DNA of 35,243 bases, from NCBI GenBank assembly GCA_016194505.1, contig JACQBK010000034.1:1-35243 (forward strand), read 5' to 3'. Position 1 is the stretch's first letter, and each line of letters starts with the position of its first letter. Below the pieces are notes generated by a model, which saw only the letters and a list, made by a program, of their open reading frames with translations, had not been told where the DNA came from and did no database searches. This document shows, one piece after another, positions 10,019-19,248 of the stretch. The translations under genes were made by a program, and so were the position numbers. Source of the stretch: Ignavibacteriales bacterium (GTDB lineage Bacteria; Bacteroidota; Ignavibacteria; UBA10030).

Positions 10019-10779
10019 AATGCGTAATTCTCGCCGCAGGGGAGTCAACCCGTTTGCGCCCACTGACGAATGATACCCCTAAGTGTTTGCTGAATGTTGG
10101 CGGAAAGGCTATCCTCCATCGTACGCTAGAAAACGTATTCGCGACAGGAATTAAGGAAGTTGCAATAGTTGTTGGCTATAAAGCTGATGCCATTCGTGCT
10201 TTTGTGAAAGAAAAATTTCCTCAGCGCAGTATCCGATTTATTCTTAATCCAAACTTTGCCTCGACGAATAACGCCTATTCGCTTGTGCTGGCACGAAAAT
10301 TTTTTGTAGATGAGCAAGAGCCACAACCATCCAAAGAAAAATTTTTACTGCTGGATGGCGACATTGTTTTTTCGCCGAAATTGCTCCCTTTTTTAATAGA
10401 GCAAGAAGGAGAGAATAAAATCGCCGTGCGGGTTGAAGGTAACCACGATGATGAAGAAATCCGAGTAATGATAGACGAGGCGGGCAATATTACAATGATC
10501 GGCAAGGAAACTCCGCTGAGCAAAACGCACGGAGAATCTATCGGAATTGAAATATTCTCGTACATCACTGCTAAAAAATTATTTGAAGTGTTGGAAAATC
10601 GAGTCGACCATGGAAAAGGGCGCGCCGAATTTTATGAGCATGCTTTTCAAGAAATGATTGATAACGGCGCTGAATTACAAGCAATTGATACGAGCGCATT
10701 CCCCGCCGTCGAAATCGATACGCCGAAAGATTTGGAATTAGCCGAGCAGTTTGTTGCCACAGGAACCAAGTTTTCATAA
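10015..10779 (+). CDS. Nucleotidyltransferase family protein (sugar/choline/phosphonate-type NTP transferase, LicC/IPCT/PntC-like)
   Basis: MKCVILAAGESTRLRPLTNDTPKCLLNVGGKAILHRTL...NPNFASTNNAYSL...LDGDIVFSP...AVEIDTPKDLELAEQF; 4-nt ATGA overlap with the upstream gene. Confidence 0.9.
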   Translation: MKCVILAAGESTRLRPLTNDTPKCLLNVGGKAILHRTLENVFATGIKEVAIVVGYKADAIRAFVKEKFPQRSIRFILNPNFASTNNAYSLVLARKFFVDEQEPQPSKEKFLLLDGDIVFSPKLLPFLIEQEGENKIAVRVEGNHDDEEIRVMIDEAGNITMIGKETPLSKTHGESIGIEIFSYITAKKLFEVLENRVDHGKGRAEFYEHAFQEMIDNGAELQAIDTSAFPAVEIDTPKDLELAEQFVATGTKFS

Positions 10780-10789
10780 AATCTTACCA

Positions 10790-11635
10790 ATGTACAATTA
10801 CCGCAACTCTCTCAAATCCTCTGTCTCTGATGAGCTCATCAACACGTATCTTCTGCGTCCTCTTGCCGGACTTATTGTGTGGGGGTTGTATTATACGCCG
10901 ATCACCCCTAATCAAGTGACAATAGCTTCGACGCTGGTCGGAGTTCTTGCCGCGGTTTTTTACTTAGAGGGCAATGCGCAAGCTACCGCCATTGCCGGGC
11001 TCTGCATAACACTGAAAGATATACTCGACTCCGCCGACGGCCAACTTGCAAGAGCGAAACAGCAATATAGCCGCATTGGAAGATTTATTGATTCAATCGG
11101 AGATTTTGTCGTTGATGTTGCGGTGTTCGGCGCAATCGGTTGGGTATTGTACGCATCAAGCGGTGATGTCAGGATGTTGGTTTTGGCGCTGGTGGGGTTA
11201 GCCGGAATTTCGCTTCGGGTTTCGTACCACGTTTTTTACCAAGCATCCTTTCTCCACCTTGAAAGGAAGTACGAAAACAACCGTGTAACGGAAGAAGTTC
11301 GAGAAGAAGATAAAACGGGAGAGCTTATTGTTTTGCGGTTACAGAAAATTTTCCAGTTTATCTACGGCTGGCAGGATAGATTGATGCTGGCGGTTGACAT
11401 GTGGTGCCGGGGCGGTCGGAACGATGAGCAATTTCTCACGCGCTGGTATGCCGATGCAACAGGATTAAGGATTTCCGGATTGCTTGGCTTCGGAACAGAG
11501 TTGTTCCTGCTTATGGTTTGCTCCGTTTTGAACCGACTTGAGTTATATTTGTATCTCAATGTAATCCTCATGAACGGAATTTGGGTGGCGGGAATTCTCT
11601 ACAGGAAAACAGTGTTGAAGCGGAAAGTTTATTAA
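10790..11635 (+). CDS. CDP-alcohol phosphatidyltransferase family membrane protein
   Basis: Exact DxxDGxxARx8GxxxDxxxD signature: DSADGQLARAKQQYSRIGRFIDSIGD; multiple hydrophobic segments. Confidence 0.93.
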   Translation: MYNYRNSLKSSVSDELINTYLLRPLAGLIVWGLYYTPITPNQVTIASTLVGVLAAVFYLEGNAQATAIAGLCITLKDILDSADGQLARAKQQYSRIGRFIDSIGDFVVDVAVFGAIGWVLYASSGDVRMLVLALVGLAGISLRVSYHVFYQASFLHLERKYENNRVTEEVREEDKTGELIVLRLQKIFQFIYGWQDRLMLAVDMWCRGGRNDEQFLTRWYADATGLRISGLLGFGTELFLLMVCSVLNRLELYLYLNVILMNGIWVAGILYRKTVLKRKVY

Positions 11636-11638
11636 AAG

Positions 11639-12820
11639 TTACTTCTTCCGCTGTGCTTTTTTCAACTGTTTAAATCGTTTCAGCTTTCCTTTGATGGTGG
11701 CAACCAATGTTTCATCCGAGAAAGGCTTGGTGAGATAATCATCCACGCCGAGTTCTTTTCCCGTCCGGATGAGCACCTCGTCTGTTAATCCGCTGAGAAA
11801 CATAAAAGGTACTTCCGCAAGATGTTCAAGCTCGCGCACCTTTTCGTAAAAGCTGAACCCTCCCATAGTGGAAGTCTCAAGGTTAATATCGGAAACGATT
11901 AAATCGGGTGTTTCATCTTTCAAGTATTTGAAAGCCTCATCGGAGCTTGTAAATGCCCGCACTTGGAATCCGGCATCCTGCAATGTCTCGGTAACAACAC
12001 CTAGGAATTTTTGGTCATCGTCAATGATAACAAGTTGTGCCGGTCCCCGACCCACCCGAAGTTCCCCTAAGAGTTTCGCCTCGATCTGCTCACATTCCTC
12101 GGTGGTTAGCTGAAATTTTTTTCGGAGATCAGTGAGCATCGACGCCGCACCCGGCGTGATGGAACCCGTAGCCCACGCGCGTTTAAACGCCGAGAAGTAT
12201 GTTTCAAGCTTAACTTCTTTTTCGAGCGTTGCGTGCTCTGTTGCCGAAATATTCAGTTCTGCGCGGAGTCGTTTAAGAGAAGCTTCTTCATCGTCAGTCG
12301 CCACCCCGTCAGACCACACTTCTTTGAGGGTTTGTTTGTATGTAGTGAAGGCTTCGAATCTGCTCTTCTTGCTTGGAGGGGGCGGCTGTTGAGGCCCTTG
12401 TTGTTTCTCTTGTAGGTTATATGCATCCTGCTCTTTTCGGATGGTTTCTTCGAAGCGCTGCTTTTCTTGCTCCTCTTTTTTTCGTTGTTCTTCCTCGGTT
12501 TGTTTTTTGCGGCGTTCTTCTTCCTGCTTTTTCCACTCTTCTTCGAGTTTTTTTCGCTTTTCTTCGTCCCGTTTTCGCGCGGCTTCTTCAGCCTGTTTGC
12601 GCGTCTGCTCTTCGTGTTGATGGCGTTCGTGCTCTTGTTTGAGGAAATTGATTCGTTCTTCGTACGCGTGGATGTAGATATTTTTCGGGTCAATTTCTTT
12701 TGCCCGAATAATTTCCCTCATCGCATGATCTATCTCTCCCACCTTAAGGAGCTGGTCAACCCGCTTAAGGATTTCGCTTATGGTTTTCCGTATGTCGTCT
12801 CGCGGGGTAAGCTCAGACAT
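11639..12820 (-). CDS. Response-regulator (REC) protein with N-terminal TPR-like/charged coiled coil and two helical repeats
   Basis: C-terminus LVIIDDDQKFLGVVTETLQDAGFQV...PDLIVSDINLE...PFMFLSG...DDYLTKPFSDETL; highly charged EEERRKKQTEEEQRKKEE segment. Confidence 0.85.
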   Translation of the reverse strand: MSELTPRDDIRKTISEILKRVDQLLKVGEIDHAMREIIRAKEIDPKNIYIHAYEERINFLKQEHERHQHEEQTRKQAEEAARKRDEEKRKKLEEEWKKQEEERRKKQTEEEQRKKEEQEKQRFEETIRKEQDAYNLQEKQQGPQQPPPPSKKSRFEAFTTYKQTLKEVWSDGVATDDEEASLKRLRAELNISATEHATLEKEVKLETYFSAFKRAWATGSITPGAASMLTDLRKKFQLTTEECEQIEAKLLGELRVGRGPAQLVIIDDDQKFLGVVTETLQDAGFQVRAFTSSDEAFKYLKDETPDLIVSDINLETSTMGGFSFYEKVRELEHLAEVPFMFLSGLTDEVLIRTGKELGVDDYLTKPFSDETLVATIKGKLKRFKQLKKAQRKK

Positions 12821-12854
12821 AAAACGAGTACATGGTTAAAAATTTTTTCATTTC

Positions 12855-14399
12855 TTAGCGAGTTACAATATTGTTTGTTTTGTCGTCCATCAGAGCGATT
12901 TTTCCGGATTGCACCTTTACCATTGTGGAAAGGTCGCTTTCATTACCGAGCCGGTCAAGAGCCGTCAGAGCATAATAATTTTCACCCTCAAGCGGCGACT
13001 TGTCGGTAAATTCCAATGCGTTTCTTCCCGTAACGAATAAAAGCTGTTTTACATCATCGCGGGAGATAACAGGTATCTTGGAACGATAAATGTTAAACGT
13101 GAGAGGCTCATCGTTCGTCGCAGTCCAGCGAAGCACAACGTGTCCGTTGTGCGATGTTGCCTCGACCGTTGTGGGTGGAGCCGGCGGAATGCTGTCTTTC
13201 CACATCATGCGCGGTACGTTCGCCCAATACGGGAACTCTTCTGCGCCCAACGTTCCCCATGCCTGCGTCAATCCGTTTGCGGAAAAGAAAACGACGCCGG
13301 GCAATCCTTGCTTACGGATTTCCAAAATTTCGGCTTCAAGCTCCGACCAACCGAATTTTCTCTGAAGGGCTGTATATAATCCGGGGACAACGTGCCGATC
13401 GTACGCAACCCTGTCGTGCCATTGAGTAATGAGTGGAACGAATGGATGCGTGGGGTGTTCTCGTTGCCAATAGACCATCGGCACGATGAAATCAATTTTC
13501 CCGATTTCCATCCATCGGCGCGGGTCTTGGTACACTGCGTAGTACGATGTCCAGCCGCTTCCCATATATTTACCGATCACTGAGGCGGACATCTTTACCC
13601 ATGGTTTTTTCGCCGTGATGCTGTTGTACGCATCGAAGACAAACTGATTGACTTGTTCCCGCTGCCAATGATCCCACGAAATCTTATTGGGATTTGCTTC
13701 TGTGCTGTTGAAGCGCGCAACGCTGATGGAATCATGAGAGTAGCCTTTAGCCGGAGAGTTTTCCGGGTAACGGATGTAATCGAAATGGATGCCATCCACG
13801 TCATATTTTTCGACGATGTTCATAGCCACATTCACAATATGCTGCCTCACAGCGGGGATTCCAGCGCTTGCCCAAATGTATTCATTATTCGGCGGGTCAA
13901 CGCGCATTCGCTTGCCGCTTGAATCGCAAACGATCCATTCGGGATGTTCAAGAATGAGCGGCCTGGGTGTGGCTTCGGGCGGAAGTTTTCCCCCTCTCCA
14001 GATCGGAAAAGTATTCAGCCACACGTGAAGCTCGAGTCCAAGCCGGTGAGCTTCTTCGATTGCGAATTGAAGCGGGTCCCAACCAGGGTCTTGACCAAGC
14101 GTGCCGGTAAGGGCTTCCGCCCACGGTTCGTAATCGGAGCGGTAAAACGCATCAGCATTGCCCCGAACTTGGAAAAGAATCATGTTGAATTTTGCGGCGC
14201 GCGCTTTCTCAAAGACGGCACGAATTTTCTCTTTGCTCGCTTCCGGATTATTGCGCGTTTGTTCGTTGGCATATTCAAACCGTGACATCCAGACGCCGCG
14301 TGCCTCACGCTTGCCGGTGAACAACTCTTTACCGCAACTGAGAAAAAGCAGGGGTAAAAGGATGACAATAATGTTGAAATGTAATCTGTAGGTTTTCAT
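12855..14399 (-). CDS. Glycosyl hydrolase-like 10 (DUF187/GHL10, YddW-like) family lipoprotein
   Basis: Signal peptide with lipobox LLFLSCG; EARGVWMSRFEYA; FNMILFQVRGNADAFYRSDYEPWAEALTG; DGIHFDYIRYP. Confidence 0.88.
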   Translation of the reverse strand: MKTYRLHFNIIVILLPLLFLSCGKELFTGKREARGVWMSRFEYANEQTRNNPEASKEKIRAVFEKARAAKFNMILFQVRGNADAFYRSDYEPWAEALTGTLGQDPGWDPLQFAIEEAHRLGLELHVWLNTFPIWRGGKLPPEATPRPLILEHPEWIVCDSSGKRMRVDPPNNEYIWASAGIPAVRQHIVNVAMNIVEKYDVDGIHFDYIRYPENSPAKGYSHDSISVARFNSTEANPNKISWDHWQREQVNQFVFDAYNSITAKKPWVKMSASVIGKYMGSGWTSYYAVYQDPRRWMEIGKIDFIVPMVYWQREHPTHPFVPLITQWHDRVAYDRHVVPGLYTALQRKFGWSELEAEILEIRKQGLPGVVFFSANGLTQAWGTLGAEEFPYWANVPRMMWKDSIPPAPPTTVEATSHNGHVVLRWTATNDEPLTFNIYRSKIPVISRDDVKQLLFVTGRNALEFTDKSPLEGENYYALTALDRLGNESDLSTMVKVQSGKIALMDDKTNNIVTR

Positions 14400-14620
14400 T
14401 GAGTCACTCCTCGAAATTTCGTGAGAATAGTACGCAACCTTTGAGGCAAATGCAAGGAACGGTCGCCTGGAGAGAGCACCGTATTTCGTTTGCGTTATTG
14501 TTCATTATCTCTCAAGAGAAATAATAAGACCGATATTTTTCTACTAAAGGAATAACTTGATTTTCTTTAACTCGTTGTAGATATTGGTGCGATTCTTCCA
14601 TCAAGTATCGAATTGTAGTC

Positions 14621-15799
14621 ATGAAATCGAACGAGCGTATGAACACAGCGATGTGCTTGGCGGCGGCGGATCGCGTCCCCGTCATGTGCCAGCTTTCCCT
14701 TGGGCATTATTTTCTTCACTCGGGAATAAAGCCTCTTGATATTTGGTACACCTCGGAAGGCTTTGCGGAAGCGCTCATCAACCTATGCAACCGGTACCGC
14801 TTCGATGGCATCCTTATCAATCTTTCAGGACGAGACCCGCAGTACGAACGCTTTATCAATACGATTGAAACCGGAGAAACCGAGACTACCATCCGTTGGA
14901 ACAACGGGTGCTACACGGTGTTCCCGAACGACGACAATCCGTTCTATTATCAACCGGACGGAAGCCGGTATTTCCCGTCGTTTCAAGAAATAGAACCTGA
15001 GAAATTATATTACATTGACCCATGGGATTTAACGGCTGTTACGTATCCATACACATGGGGATTTGAAAACGAGCCGCGGCTATTGAATGATTATTTTCCA
15101 TCATTTCATTTTGATACAATAAAAATTGTAAAAGAAAAAGTCGGTGCCTATAGTTCGGTTCATGCGGAGGTATATTCCCCATGGTCACAATTTTTAGAAT
15201 TGCTTAATTATGAACATGGGCTGATGGCAATGATGGAAGATGCCGGTAAAACAAAAGCGTGCCTCGAGCGGCTTACGGAAGGAACCGTTGATCTTGCGAA
15301 CAGGCAAGCGGCGTGCGGTGTGGATGCCGTGTTGATTTCTTCCGCTTTTGCAGGCGCAGGGTTCATCTCCCCGAAGCATTACAAAGAATTTGTCCTGCCG
15401 TATGAGAAAAAACTGATACAGGGAATCAAAGAAAAGCATCCATCGCTTCCTGTCTATACGCACACGTGCGGCAGTATTGGTGACAGGTTAGAGCTTATGA
15501 TTGCAACCGGCACCAACGGAATAGATACCTTGGATCCGCCGCCGCTTGGGACGGTTGAATTGGAGGAAGCGAAACAGATACTCGCAGGCAAAACGTTTAT
15601 CAAGGGGAATATTGACCCCGTCAATACATTGCTTAATGGCGACCTCGAGACCGTGAAGAAGGATGTAGCATGGAGACTTCAAGTCGGTAAGCCCGGCGGG
15701 GGATATATTCTCAGCTCTGCTTGCTCTGTCGCGCCGCATACGCCGCCGGAGAATATAGAAATTCTCGCTCCACTTGCGGAAGAATATGGAAAATATTGA
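14621..15799 (+). CDS. Uroporphyrinogen decarboxylase (URO-D) family protein, probably a Zn-dependent methyltransferase type (HxC...C)
   Basis: RMNTAMCLAAADRVPVMCQL; VYTHTCGSIGDRLELMIATGTNGIDTLDPP; KTFIKGNIDPVNTLLNGD; ILSSACSVAPHTPPENI. Confidence 0.85.
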   Translation: MKSNERMNTAMCLAAADRVPVMCQLSLGHYFLHSGIKPLDIWYTSEGFAEALINLCNRYRFDGILINLSGRDPQYERFINTIETGETETTIRWNNGCYTVFPNDDNPFYYQPDGSRYFPSFQEIEPEKLYYIDPWDLTAVTYPYTWGFENEPRLLNDYFPSFHFDTIKIVKEKVGAYSSVHAEVYSPWSQFLELLNYEHGLMAMMEDAGKTKACLERLTEGTVDLANRQAACGVDAVLISSAFAGAGFISPKHYKEFVLPYEKKLIQGIKEKHPSLPVYTHTCGSIGDRLELMIATGTNGIDTLDPPPLGTVELEEAKQILAGKTFIKGNIDPVNTLLNGDLETVKKDVAWRLQVGKPGGGYILSSACSVAPHTPPENIEILAPLAEEYGKY

Positions 15800-15810
15800 A
15801 ATAGAGGCTG

Positions 15811-16138
15811 TCTCAAAAACTCTTTCCGTTGTGATGTCAGGGCTTGCGCCAAAGGCGCACGCGTGCGCCATCTGTTTGGCGCATCCCTGCCTGCGGCAGG
15901 CAGGCGCCTTCGGCGGAAAAGCCCTGAATGTTTTATGTTTTTCTGTCCCCGACCTGTCCCGCCATGCCTGCGGCAGGCAGGTTGTACGGTTCCGTTTTTT
16001 GGAATCCCGCCCTAAGAACGGAATCCAAAAAGCGGGAGATGCCGAAAAACGGCAAAGGTCGTGGTAAAATGCTCATTACAATTGTAAGGGGTTTTAACCC
16101 CCTTGAAAACGTCATTAGTACATCATTTTTGAGATGAC
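15811..16138. repeat. Repeat-rich intergenic block with TGTCTCAAAAA ... TTTTTGAGAT ends and several nested palindromes
   Basis: TCTCAAAAA at 15811-15819 and inverse TTTTTGAGA at 16126-16134; CCTGCCTGCGGCAGGCAGG 15886-15904; TGCCTGCGGCAGGCA 15965-15979. Confidence 0.55.
15844..15904 (+). repeat. ~61-bp multi-hairpin repeat, copy 1
   Basis: TTGCGCCAAAGGCGCACGCGTGCGCCATCTGTTTGGCGCATCCCTGCCTGCGGCAGGCAGG; inverted second copy at 28261-28322. Confidence 0.8.
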
Positions 16139-16195
16139 TTATAGTCGATTTTCAAAAAAATATCTCACGTCACGAGGTGATGGCTTTGCCACAAA

Positions 16196-16215
16196 CCTGC
16201 CTGCCGGCAGGCAGG
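16196..16215. repeat. Perfect 20-bp palindrome, family A
   Basis: CCTGCCTGCCGGCAGGCAGG. Confidence 0.85.
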
Positions 16216-16270
16216 GGCGCTAAGTCAAAAAAGAAGCTTTAAATGAAAATTTTTATCATTAAAGGTTTTT

Positions 16271-17092
16271 ATGACTCCTCAATCAAGCTTCAATCTTTCA
16301 AAAGAACATCCGATTTCCGCTGAGCAAAAGAAAGCCTATCAACAGGATGGGCATATCATTCTGCGCGGTGTTGCCTCATCTGAGGAAGTAGGATTTTTTC
16401 GCCCGTTGATTAGCGGAATTGTAGATGAAGTTGCACAATCGAAAGACCCGCAGGGAAGAATTACGGATTACAGTAAAATGTTCACGCAGGTTTCCAATGT
16501 CTGGCGGAAAAACAAGTTGGTGCACCAATTTATTTTAGCAAAGAGGTTCGCAAAAATCGCAGCGGATCTCATGGGAGTGAACGGCGTGCGCCTGTATCAC
16601 GATCAAGCGCTTATTAAAGAGCCGGGAGGCAAGCCCACGCCCTGGCATCAGGATTATTACTACTGGCCCCTGGCGACCGAGCATACGATCACTATGTGGA
16701 TGCCGTTGGTAGATGTATCGAGGGAAATGGGCTCGATGAGTTTCGCTGTCGGCTCGCATCGCAATACGTCATTTATGGAAATGCCGATTTCGGATACCTC
16801 GCAAGAATATTTTGAACGCATTATCGCTGAGCAACAATGTGCAACGCCAAGCTATGTGTTGAACGCCGGCGATGCCACGTTTCATTCCGGCATGACGCTT
16901 CACTCGGCGCACGGCAACGGCAGTGACCGCCGCCGCGAAGTTATTACCATCATCTATTATGCCGACGGCACGCGCATCATGGAGCCGAATAACGAGCATC
17001 GCAAAGTTGATATGCAGGTCTTTCATCCGGGACAGAAACCGGGTGAGCTTGCGGCGAGCGAATTGAATCCACTGCTGTATTCCAAACCTTAA
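16271..17092 (+). CDS. Phytanoyl-CoA dioxygenase (PhyH) family protein
   Basis: YQQDGHIILRGV; TPWHQDYYYWPLATEHTITMWMPLVDVSREMGSMSFAVGSH; GDATFHSGMTLHSAHGNGSDRRREVITIIYY. Confidence 0.88.
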   Translation: MTPQSSFNLSKEHPISAEQKKAYQQDGHIILRGVASSEEVGFFRPLISGIVDEVAQSKDPQGRITDYSKMFTQVSNVWRKNKLVHQFILAKRFAKIAADLMGVNGVRLYHDQALIKEPGGKPTPWHQDYYYWPLATEHTITMWMPLVDVSREMGSMSFAVGSHRNTSFMEMPISDTSQEYFERIIAEQQCATPSYVLNAGDATFHSGMTLHSAHGNGSDRRREVITIIYYADGTRIMEPNNEHRKVDMQVFHPGQKPGELAASELNPLLYSKP

Positions 17093-17105
17093 AAGGAAGT
17101 TTACG

Positions 17106-18044
17106 ATGAAGCGAACAGTTGTCGCAATAGTAGTTTTTCTCTCCACGATTTTTTTATTTGGCTCCTGCGCAAAAAAAGAAGAAAAGAAACAGGGCAAAGT
17201 GATTGGAGTTTCCTTGCTTGCCCGCGCACATATCTTTTACAGGGATTTGGAAGAAGGGCTGAAGCAAGAAGCCGCAAAAGAACACTACGAGCTTATCATC
17301 ACCTCAGCGGATTTTGATCTTGGCAAACAGATTGCCCAGATCGAAGATTTTGTTACCCGCAAGGTAGATGCGATTATCGTCTGTCCGGTGGATTCAAAAG
17401 GCATCGGACCCGGCATCAAAAAAGCGAACGAAGCGAACATTCCCGTCTTCACCGCTGATATTGCTGCCCACGAAGGGAACGTCGTCTCGCACATCGCATC
17501 CGATAACGTTGCTGGCGGAAGACTTGCGGGAGAATATCTCGGGAAAATTTTAAACGGAAAAGGTAGCGTTGCTATTATCAATCATCCCATGGTCACATCG
17601 GTGCTGGATAGGGTGCAGGGATTTAAAGATGCTTTGGCGAAATATCCCGGCATCACAATCGTGGCGGATGTGGGTGGAGATGGCGTGCGCGATAAAGCGA
17701 TGCAGGTCGCCGCAGATATTTTGCAGGCGCATCCGAAATTGGACGGCATCTTCGGCATTAACGACGACTCCGCTCTCGGCGCGCTGGATGCGGCACGACA
17801 ATTTAAGCGCACGAATCTTGTTATCATCGGCTACGATGCGACACCGCCCGCCGTTGATGCGATTACGAAAGGCTCATCGCTTAAAGCGGATGTTATCCAA
17901 TATCCGACAAAAATCGGCATAACGACAATTGCGAAGATAAAGGATCATTTTGCGGGAGTTCAAGTGCCTAAAGTCGTTCCGGTAGAAGTCGGCATCGTTG
18001 ATAAAGATGCGCTTGTGAAGAATAGCACCAACACAGACAAGTAA
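17106..18044 (+). CDS. Sugar ABC transporter substrate-binding lipoprotein (RbsB-like, periplasmic binding protein type 1)
   Basis: Lipobox LFGSC; VIGVSLLARAHIFYRDLEEGLKQEA; VDAIIVCPVDSKGI; GIFGINDDSALGALDA; VIIGYDATPPAVDAI. Confidence 0.9.
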   Translation: MKRTVVAIVVFLSTIFLFGSCAKKEEKKQGKVIGVSLLARAHIFYRDLEEGLKQEAAKEHYELIITSADFDLGKQIAQIEDFVTRKVDAIIVCPVDSKGIGPGIKKANEANIPVFTADIAAHEGNVVSHIASDNVAGGRLAGEYLGKILNGKGSVAIINHPMVTSVLDRVQGFKDALAKYPGITIVADVGGDGVRDKAMQVAADILQAHPKLDGIFGINDDSALGALDAARQFKRTNLVIIGYDATPPAVDAITKGSSLKADVIQYPTKIGITTIAKIKDHFAGVQVPKVVPVEVGIVDKDALVKNSTNTDK

Positions 18045-18070
18045 TTTTGTATTTATAAAGAAAAAAAAGC

Positions 18071-18245
18071 TGACCCCATCCCTGCCTGCCGACAGGCAGG
18101 CTAACCTTCCCCTGATCTCGCCAAAAAACGGCGAGACATCCCGCTTCCCAGGATTCCGCCCCAGCGGGATTCAAAAAGCGGAACAAAAAACGTGAGGGGA
18201 AGGAATTTTTTATCTCCCCCTTCAGGGGGAGACCAAGAGAGGGTC
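18071..18245. repeat. Composite nested inverted-repeat block between the rbsB-like and rbsC-like genes
   Basis: TGACCC...CCTTCCCCT / AGGGGAAGG...GGGTCA; nested CCTGCCTG-CCGA-CAGGCAGG (18081-18100); TCTCGCC-N7-GGCGAGA (18116-18136); TCTCCCCC-TTCA-GGGGGAGA (18213-18232). Confidence 0.7.
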
Positions 18246-18283
18246 AAGGAAATAGAAAGTCACTTTTTAAAAACAGCATTAGT

Positions 18284-19243
18284 ATGACGGAAACTTCGAA
18301 CAAACCATTTTTAGTAAAATTTGCACGAGACTACGGCATTGGCGTAGCGTTGGCTCTCGAGATTGTATTTTTTTCGCTTCTTTCTCCGTATTTTTTTACC
18401 GCGGATAATCTCCTCAATGTGTCCCTCCAAATTTCCATCACGGCGATCATTGCCGCCGGGATGACGTTTGTCATTTTAACGGCGGGGATTGATCTCTCGG
18501 TCGGATCAGTCGTTGCGCTTGTCGGTGTTATTGGAACGAGCTTGCTGAAAGTGGATTTTCCTTTGCCTTTTGCCTTCGCGCTGACAATTCTTGCCGGATT
18601 ACTCCTCGGATTGTGTTCAGGAACAGTTGCCGGATATTTTATTACGAAATTTTCCATCACGCCGTTTATCGTTACGCTCGCGCTCATGACGATTTGGCGC
18701 GGCGCGGCTTTTATGTACACCGAAGGCAGGCCAATTTGGGAGTTACCCGATGCGTTCAATTTTTTGGGGAGCGGAAGATTCGTTGGGATCCCCATCCCTA
18801 CTATTATCATGGTTATTGTATATCTGATAGCGTATGTTGTGCTCACGCGCATGCGATTTGGGAGATATGTGTATGCCGTCGGCGGCAACATTGAAGCGGC
18901 ACGGCTCGCCGGCGTGAAGACACACCGCGTGCTTATACAGGTGTATATGATTTGCGGAGCGCTCTCGGCATTGAGCGGATTGTTGCTTGCCTCGCGCATG
19001 AGTTCGGGACAGCCGAATGCCGGTGTAGGCTACGAGCTTGATGTTATTGCGGCAACGGTGGTCGGGGGAACGAGCCTTTCCGGCGGCAGAGGCTCTGTCG
19101 CGGGGACGTTCATCGGCTCGGTGCTTATCGGCGTGTTGCGCAACGGGCTGAATTTAATGAACGTCGGCTCGTATGTTCAGCAGGTGGTTGTTGGCGCAGT
19201 CATTTTATTGGCGGTGATGTTGGATCAATGGAGAAGGAAGTAA
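18284..19243 (+). CDS. Sugar ABC transporter permease (RbsC-like)
   Basis: ITAIIAAGMTFVILTAGIDLSVGSVVALVGV; YAVGGNIEAARLAGVKTHRVLIQVYMICGALSALSGLLLASRM; VIAATVVGGTSLSGGRGSVAGTFIGSVLIGVLRNGLNL. Confidence 0.93.
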   Translation: MTETSNKPFLVKFARDYGIGVALALEIVFFSLLSPYFFTADNLLNVSLQISITAIIAAGMTFVILTAGIDLSVGSVVALVGVIGTSLLKVDFPLPFAFALTILAGLLLGLCSGTVAGYFITKFSITPFIVTLALMTIWRGAAFMYTEGRPIWELPDAFNFLGSGRFVGIPIPTIIMVIVYLIAYVVLTRMRFGRYVYAVGGNIEAARLAGVKTHRVLIQVYMICGALSALSGLLLASRMSSGQPNAGVGYELDVIAATVVGGTSLSGGRGSVAGTFIGSVLIGVLRNGLNLMNVGSYVQQVVVGAVILLAVMLDQWRRK

Positions 19244-19248
19244 ATGTA

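Noticed and set aside
12467-13009. 180-aa plus-strand ORF rich in F/L
   Set aside because: Antisense of the Lys/Glu-rich coiled coil of the REC protein; poly-Phe/Leu is an artefact of reverse-complemented GAA/AAG codons.
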